From positions 825,992 to 863,491 of the forward strand of contig CAJNDS010000058.1 in the NCBI GenBank assembly GCA_905221605.1: 37,500 nt of DNA. The letters are read 5' to 3'. Positions within the stretch are counted from its first letter, which is position 1, and each line of letters begins with the position of its first letter. The notes below the pieces were generated by a model. The model was not told the DNA's origin and ran no database searches. It saw only the letters and a list, made by a program, of their open reading frames with translations. The position numbers and the translations under genes are program-made. This DNA is from Symbiodinium natans. Its lineage: Eukaryota > Sar > Dinophyceae > Suessiales > Symbiodiniaceae. This document shows, piece by piece, positions 19,086 to 26,100 of the stretch.

Positions 19086-22000
19086 ATGGATCCTGCGTCT
19101 TCGCTCTTGCTGGAAGCTTCCTCTGGTACAGATGAGGCTCCGATGGAGGAGCATGGAGGAGATGCGGTTGACGAGCTTTTTGCTCAGGCACTGGGACCCA
19201 CACTTGCTGCGGGAGGTGGGGGGCTGGGTGCTGAGGAGGGCAACAATGGTTTATCTGGTGGTGGCAGCGGTGCAAGCAATGTTGCAAATCCTGCGACTAC
19301 CGGGCAAAACAATGGTGGGTCTGGTACAGTTTCTGGGCCTACAATATCATCGTCTCAGGTGGATGGGAATGGTGATACCCCTACGACAGTTGCTCCTGGT
19401 ACAACAGCTGGTGCAGTGATTTCCACAGGTTTGGGTGATGGGCCCTCAACAGTTCCTGATACAGCGGTTGCACAATCGGTCAGTGGTCCTGGTCCATCAG
19501 CTAGTGGAAGTGTGCTGCAGGTGCATGAAGGTATCGGGGCAGCTACAAGTGCAAGCACAGAGGTTTTTCAGTTTCAGCAAAGTGCCGGGCCATCAACAGT
19601 TCCTGGTACAGCGGTGGCACAATCGGTCAGTGGTCCTGGTCCATCAGCCCATATCGGTTTTACCAGCGTGCCGTTTCCTGGAGGTCATTTTGACAGTGGA
19701 ACAGGCGAGCAACACTTGACTGGGCAGATGACACACTGGACTCCAAATAATGCTGCAGTGCAAGGCAACAATCCTGGACTGGCGTTTAACACCTACGAGC
19801 AGATTCGAGCCTTGGGACAGCCGCTACATCGACCTGAACCAGCCCCTACACAAACAGATTGGATGGGCCCGATGAGACAGATGCTGGGAGATTTGCTGCA
19901 ACCTTTAACTTCGAGATTGGATGTGTTGGAGCAGGATAGACAATCTTCTCAGTCGTCGGCATTGGGAGCAGTGGATCAAGCGGCTTTAGCAAGAATGTTT
20001 GCTGGTTTAAATCTGGAAAGACAGGACTCTGCGGGTTCCCAGGCCCAGGCTGCTTTGGGGGATCTCCAACCTAGATCGTCCGATTCGATGCGGTCGGCTA
20101 GGTCTCATCCTTCGCAGGAGCTGGGTGAACAGGAGACTGGAACTCGTACCCCGGTCGTGGTGACAGAAGGACCGGAGCAGTACACGATTGCCACGCCTCC
20201 TGGTTTGGGACAGCCTGCAAGTGTGGCCAATGTTTCTTTGGATGAAAGAGATCGTGAGTTGGTGGCGTTGCGAGTTCAAGTACAACAGCTACAGATGCAG
20301 TTGCAACAGGTTCTGGCCAGAGAAGCTGCGAGGGCTGGGGAGACTGCACCCTCGGCGGAAGCAACGCCTCCACCACCACCGCCACTCCCCAGTAGCCACC
20401 ATACACCTGGTGGCACACGTGTTCCTTCGGGGCCTTCAATGGCGACACCCAAAGTTCCTGGGGTAACAGCTGGCGTGGATACATCGTGGCAGGCCATGGG
20501 ACCGGCAGTTTGGGAGGTGGTACCGCCACCCCCACCACTACCTCCGGAGATGAGGACGAGGCCAAGGGCCTTAATATCTGAGGAGCCAGCGGCCTTGATG
20601 CCTTCGGAGGAGACCGCCAGAAGTATTCAGGATCTGCCTAAGCTGGAGATCTTCAAGGGCAACACCGAGGATGCTGGAATGATTCTTGGAGACTGGCTGA
20701 CGGTGGTCAAACCGATGATGGCGGGAATTTCAGCCACAGCGGCAGAGTGGTGGGACCAGGTTACCGGCACGGCCTACAACTATTACGATGACTGGCTGGC
20801 CGCCTCGCCGCTGAAGAGGTTGGAGCTCCGAGACAAGGTGATGGGGCTGACAGCACTGTTTGAGCACTCCAGGTGGTCACGAACTGAACAACGAGGCGCG
20901 GTGCTCATGCTGGCGGCGTTACCTGCAGATGTTAAGGAGGAAATGGTAACCATCCGAGCGGTGCAAACCATTCCTATGCTGTTTCGGTTACTGACCAAGT
21001 ATCAACCGGGAGGAGCAGGGGAGAAGCAGGCTTTGCTACGAACGTTAACTACTCCAGCTGCGGTGAACACGGCGACGGACGGCATCGCTGGAATCAGAAA
21101 GTGGTCCCGAGCCCTTACCAGAGCTCAGGAGCTGAAACTGGCACTCCCAGATCCAACACTGCTGGTTAAAGCACTGGACCAGATTACAGCTGCGGTGATT
21201 GCGGGGCAAAGCTTATTCCGGCTGTCAACTTTTCGGTTGGAAAACAAGATTGACTATGCCCCCACCTTGTCCTCTGCCAAGTCCTTAGCGCAGATGTTGT
21301 TGGCGGAACTGGAAATGGTTACTGGCTCCGAACTTGGAGGACGAAGACCTAAGGTGGCGGCCATGGAAACAGAAGCGAAAGGAAAGGGCAAGGGCAAAGA
21401 CAAGGGGCAGCGGGAACACGGGCAATGCTGGAACTGGATGACACCTAAGGGGTGTCGAAAGGGCAATGCCTGCTCCTTTCCGCATGACAAGGCCAGGATG
21501 GTGGGGAGGTGTTACAACTGTTCTGCAGAAGACCACCAGAAGGCCAACTGCCCTTATCCTACCACCTCTGCAGACACCGCCGCTGCCAAAGAGACCAATG
21601 ACAAGGCCACGGAAGCAAAGGGCAGAGGCAAGCACAAGGGAAAGCCCAAGCCCATCGTGAAGAAGGTGGAGCCGGACGAACCAGCGTCCTCTACGACTTC
21701 CGCTTCGTCCTCGACGGCCCAGGCAGCTTTTCTTCAGGAGGCATCCGAGCTCATCAAGACGATGAGATTGGCGGCGTTGCGAGGTGAAACGGATGGCTGG
21801 GGATTGCTGGATGGTGGAGCTACGGCCTGCCTCAGAAAGGCAAAGTCCAATCGGGAGTTCCAACGAGCTGCCCCGATTACAGTGGCCCTGGCTACCGGCT
21901 CGACACAGCTCCGGATTAATGATGCTGGCACGCTGCTGACCAATGATCCCTCCACGAGTCCCATTGTGGCCATGCATGAGCTGATCCAGCTGGGGACAGG

Positions 22001-23177
22001 AGTGACCTGGGATCAAGGTGGTATCTGCATCAAGGTCCCGAAGTTTGGCCAGCTTCCAGTACGATTGGCTACCGGATGCCCAGAAGTTCCAGAAGCACTG
22101 GCCTTAAAGCTCATTGAAGATATTGAGCAGAAGAAGCGGGACAAGATGGCCTTCGTGAAGGAGCTGCGAATCCAGAAGGAAGATGGAGGTGGCCTGGAGC
22201 AAGAAGGGACTATGATGTTTGAGGATCCCGTGGCCATGAAGCGCTGGTTGCAAGATCAGTTTTTGCATCTGCCAGAGGGGGTCATCGATGCCCTAACCGT
22301 TCCTGCCTATGCCAAAGGAAATGACTGCTTGCCTTGGAGCCGGAGGACAAGGAAGGCCATGATGGCTTCGAAGTTCATCGTACTGAACCTGTTTGCTGGC
22401 AAAACCCGGGGCTTCTTTCAGCAATATCTGGATGGCAAGGGTATGGATGGGTGTTACGTTATCGATGTGGACCTGCCTGAAAACCTGCTGTGCGACCAAA
22501 TGTATGGTTTTTTGTTGGAGTTGGCCCGAAGTGGCCATGTCAAAATGGTGATGGGCGGACCTCCAGACAAGACGTTTGAGGCACCCAAGCAATGGAGGGG
22601 GAATGATCCTCAAGACCGACTTGGCAGATCTGAGCTCGGTCCTCGCGACCTGCGGGCTGTGGAGAAGGAAAATGTCCTGATCCTGAGGCAGTTGGTGCTG
22701 TATATGGTCGCAGAGGAAGCAAGGAGGCTTCATAACAACAGCCAGGCGGTGGGTCTGGTGTTGGAACACAAGGCGCCAAACAATGGGGAAAACACCGAAG
22801 CTTCGAGACCGGAAATCTGGAATTGGCCAGAAGTACAACATTGTCAAGCGAAGTACAAGTTGGAAAAACTGGAAGTCGACTTTGGCGATTTGGGTCACCG
22901 GACCACGAAACAGCAAGGACTGCTGGTATCGCACAAGTTGTACTTCGATGAGGTTTCAATGGTGAACTGCAAAGACTGTGGTTCGGGGGAGGAAGGAATG
23001 GATCCTCAAGAAATGACCAAAGGGCATGAGTGGCCTGATGGTTTGAAGTGGGCAGTTCTACAATTGCTGCTGCGCTTGGTCCCGGGGGGCTATCAATCCA
23101 TCGTCTGGATACAAAGTTCCGACAACATGTTGCCCAAGGCCATATTCCCTTTCGTCGCGATTGCCTACACTGCCTAG
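19086..23177 (+). CDS. gag: ORF1: Gag, protease-like, methyltransferase-like domain
   Basis: 1363 codons from the first ATG, 63 nt after the LTR. Residues 1-330 are Gly/Ser/Thr-rich with a 62-nt internal duplication (nt 19440-19501 and 19588-19649, the GPSTVP...AQSVSGPGPSA unit). A heptad coiled coil lies at about 380-415 and Pro runs at about 425 and 480. About 520-760 resembles dinoflagellate copia capsid-type Gag. Residues 781-800 form a canonical CCCH finger (C-x8-C-x5-C-x3-H; C781, C790, C796, H800). Residues 809-822 form a CCHC knuckle (C-x2-C-x4-H-x4-C). LLDGGAT around D909 fits the active site of an aspartic protease, with Gly for the usual Ser/Thr after Asp. VLNLFAG (1099-1105), VIDVD and GGPPD (1157-1161) have the order of C5 DNA-methyltransferase motifs I, II and IV, but the catalytic Cys position is Asp1161. 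The ORF ends after overlapping ORF2 by 130 nt; its last ~30 residues lie past the proposed frameshift site. Gag and protease calls are fairly firm; the methyltransferase-like call is tentative. Confidence 0.88.
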   Translation: MDPASSLLLEASSGTDEAPMEEHGGDAVDELFAQALGPTLAAGGGGLGAEEGNNGLSGGGSGASNVANPATTGQNNGGSGTVSGPTISSSQVDGNGDTPTTVAPGTTAGAVISTGLGDGPSTVPDTAVAQSVSGPGPSASGSVLQVHEGIGAATSASTEVFQFQQSAGPSTVPGTAVAQSVSGPGPSAHIGFTSVPFPGGHFDSGTGEQHLTGQMTHWTPNNAAVQGNNPGLAFNTYEQIRALGQPLHRPEPAPTQTDWMGPMRQMLGDLLQPLTSRLDVLEQDRQSSQSSALGAVDQAALARMFAGLNLERQDSAGSQAQAALGDLQPRSSDSMRSARSHPSQELGEQETGTRTPVVVTEGPEQYTIATPPGLGQPASVANVSLDERDRELVALRVQVQQLQMQLQQVLAREAARAGETAPSAEATPPPPPPLPSSHHTPGGTRVPSGPSMATPKVPGVTAGVDTSWQAMGPAVWEVVPPPPPLPPEMRTRPRALISEEPAALMPSEETARSIQDLPKLEIFKGNTEDAGMILGDWLTVVKPMMAGISATAAEWWDQVTGTAYNYYDDWLAASPLKRLELRDKVMGLTALFEHSRWSRTEQRGAVLMLAALPADVKEEMVTIRAVQTIPMLFRLLTKYQPGGAGEKQALLRTLTTPAAVNTATDGIAGIRKWSRALTRAQELKLALPDPTLLVKALDQITAAVIAGQSLFRLSTFRLENKIDYAPTLSSAKSLAQMLLAELEMVTGSELGGRRPKVAAMETEAKGKGKGKDKGQREHGQCWNWMTPKGCRKGNACSFPHDKARMVGRCYNCSAEDHQKANCPYPTTSADTAAAKETNDKATEAKGRGKHKGKPKPIVKKVEPDEPASSTTSASSSTAQAAFLQEASELIKTMRLAALRGETDGWGLLDGGATACLRKAKSNREFQRAAPITVALATGSTQLRINDAGTLLTNDPSTSPIVAMHELIQLGTGVTWDQGGICIKVPKFGQLPVRLATGCPEVPEALALKLIEDIEQKKRDKMAFVKELRIQKEDGGGLEQEGTMMFEDPVAMKRWLQDQFLHLPEGVIDALTVPAYAKGNDCLPWSRRTRKAMMASKFIVLNLFAGKTRGFFQQYLDGKGMDGCYVIDVDLPENLLCDQMYGFLLELARSGHVKMVMGGPPDKTFEAPKQWRGNDPQDRLGRSELGPRDLRAVEKENVLILRQLVLYMVAEEARRLHNNSQAVGLVLEHKAPNNGENTEASRPEIWNWPEVQHCQAKYKLEKLEVDFGDLGHRTTKQQGLLVSHKLYFDEVSMVNCKDCGSGEEGMDPQEMTKGHEWPDGLKWAVLQLLLRLVPGGYQSIVWIQSSDNMLPKAIFPFVAIAYTA

Positions 23178-26100
23178 CAGGCGGAGCCAAAGACGGCCAG
23201 CATAGGAGACTGCCTATCAGCGAAGCCTACACGATTAGCGCCGACCTGAGTGGTCCCTATACGGTGGGCTTGGATGAGTATGGTCGGGTGAAGTACATGT
23301 GCACGATGGTTTACACCATTCCGGTCTTTGCAAATTTGGAGCCGGAACCAATGGTGGAAATTCCTGAAGGAGGTGGTCAAGATGAAAAGCCCAGGTCTTC
23401 AGAGGCAGTCAATGAGGCCGCATCCTTGCTGGACGATGACGGGTTGGTGGGTGTGGATACCACATCGCTGTTGGGTGAGGACACACCGGAATATGAGCCG
23501 GATTTGGATGATGAGCGGTGTTCCCAACTGGATGAGCCACTACCACCTCAGGCAAAGGATGAGGAAGCCGTCGTCCTAAGGGATTATGGGCTGGACTGCG
23601 AGGAGGACTGGAACGATGAGGTGGATCCCGGGGAATGGGAGTGCAACGAGGAGGTCCTGGAAGAGGAATTGCCCAAGGAGAACCTCACGGACTTTCAGAA
23701 GCGCCTCGTTCAGGAACAAGCTGAAGCCTGGAAACAATATCTGGTCAAGGCTCGCGAACAGGCAGACTCGGTGGCTCCTCAAGACTTGAAGTTGGACAAG
23801 CTACAGATGGTGGAGCTCACTTTCGCTGAGAGCCTACGAGACAAGACCCCAGCATCTGTGGTTGGAGCCATAGGTCGCGTTTACAGCAAGCTGAAAATGT
23901 GGGGAATGCATGTGGCCAGGTTTCATACCGACAAAGGAGGCGAGTTTCTCAATGCCCCAGTCTGTCGTTGGCTTCAGGATAGAGGAATTTATCAAACCTG
24001 TGGACAGGGCGGATCCTACAAGCAAAATGGCAGGGCAGAAGCTGCAGTTGGTATTTGCAAGAGGGCCACCAGGACGTTGCTGCGTGGTGAAACGTCGGCC
24101 AAGCGACTTTGGCCGGGCGCCTGGCGATGGGTGGCTGAGCGACGCCTTCGCAGGGCCTTAGCCCGACTGGGCATGCCTGTCAAGCCTTTGGTTCCGTTTG
24201 GTACAGTGGTTTGGATCCGCAAAAGACACTGGCATAAGGCTGAACAATGGGATGATCGTGTCCACAAAGGCGTGGTGATTGCCCCGGCGCAACATGTTTC
24301 CAGGGGCTATGTGGTGAAAGTGGGAAACGATTTCTTCACGACAACCACGCTGTTTCAAAATGTGCAAATGGCGGATACTGGTGCAATTTCGGCCATGGAT
24401 GAGGTGGAAGTGGACGCTGTGCCTCCTCGACAGCGAGCTCGCGGCAAACAGGGCTTGGCCTCATTGTCGGTAGCACCAGCAGCACTGTCCTGTCCAGGGC
24501 ATGACAGGGAGCAAACTGGACACAGTCTGGTACAAGCTTGGAAAAAGGCGGACTCCTGGATCTCTGGACCCTTGCAAGAAACAATCGAGTGGCTGCAGGA
24601 TTCCTTGAGCGGGACAAAGTTACGCAGCGACCGCCAAACCTCTGAAGGCCTCTATATCACCAATGGGGTTTACAGGCGAGGGGGAGTCATTGGGATCACA
24701 AATACCACAACCCACCAACCTGATCGGCTGCGAACTCAGGTCCTGAATGCCATCCTCGCAGCTGCTTTCCCCAATGACACCTGGACCTCGTCTACCCTTT
24801 CGGTGAACAATTGGCTGGGGCCGCATCGTGATATCTTCAATCAACGAGGGACGAGTAATCTGCTGGTATGCCTTTCACCCTCCATTTCTATCTGGACTGA
24901 AGTGGAACCACCCTTCACTGGCCTGGGCTCGGAAGAGTTGGTCTGGAAGGAGGTTCGCCCAGGACTCTGGAAGCCGGGCCAGATTCATCGCCTTCGTTGC
25001 GGGGACTCGATGAGATTGGATCCACGCAAGTGGCATGCCTCGGAGGATGGCGAAGAAAAGGGCCCACGTGTGCTGGCGGTGGCTTTTTCCTTGGCAGTGC
25101 ATGCCAGGCTGGAGCCTGGTAAAAGGGCCAGCCTGTATTCTGCAGGTTTCCCATTGCCGGCTATAGCAGGCACTGGGGGGGGGTACAAGCAAGATTTGAG
25201 ATCGAGTTTGAGTTCAGCCTCGCCCTCGAACACCAGCACTACGACTGCCCCTAGGCCAAGGGTCGCCAAACTTCGCCTGCGACAGCGAGAGGAAGGAGAA
25301 GCCGATGGGCCTGCAAGGCAAGTGGAGCATACACAAATTCAGTACACTGTGTTGGATGCTGCAACTGCGGATCGGTTGTTTCAGGAGAGATGGACCCATG
25401 AGCAGGCCAATGCTCACGACCTGGATCAACATCCCTTGCAGCGCTTTGTGGACGACTGGGAAGGTGAGTGGTCCCCAGTGCTCCCACCGGATGGCATTCT
25501 GCCTACGACGGAAACTGTCGACCAGGCGGCCTCAGCAGCCTATGAGTATCGCTTCAGGTGGGCAGGTTTGCTACCAGATCCGGAAATCGACCCCAATCAA
25601 GTCCTGAGGGACCCAAGTATTCGATTGGACCGGGTCAATCCGCCTGAGGAGGGAATGCAGATCGATCCTGTAATTCAGAGGCATTTGGTTGATGAGGATG
25701 ATCCAGAATCAAGGAGGCGGGCGCTAACAGATGATCGGCCAGATCTCACCATGGCGACGATTATCAACTACCGCTACATGTACGACGATGAAAATCAGCT
25801 GGAAATTCATCAGTTTGCCATGATGGTAAATCATACAGTGGGCTACGAGGAAGCACCTCACTGGCAACCCCTTGACATCGTCATCCGGTCCGAGGTCCTC
25901 TACGAGCTGCAAGAACCTCAGCAGGCAGAAGAAAACGAGGAGGAGCCTCCAGAAGATGATGAGGACGTGGATCAAGGAGACGATGAAGATGATGATCCGC
26001 CGGGAGATGGACCAGATGGCCCAGGTGGAGGTGGACGAGGCCGTTCGAGAACGCCGGAAATCCGGTACGAGGACTATAGAAATGTTCGGCCTCGCTATCA

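Noticed and set aside
21285-22016. Minus-strand ORFs of 155-243 codons within the retrotransposon
   Set aside because: Antisense to Gag/protease coding sequence; no family similarity.
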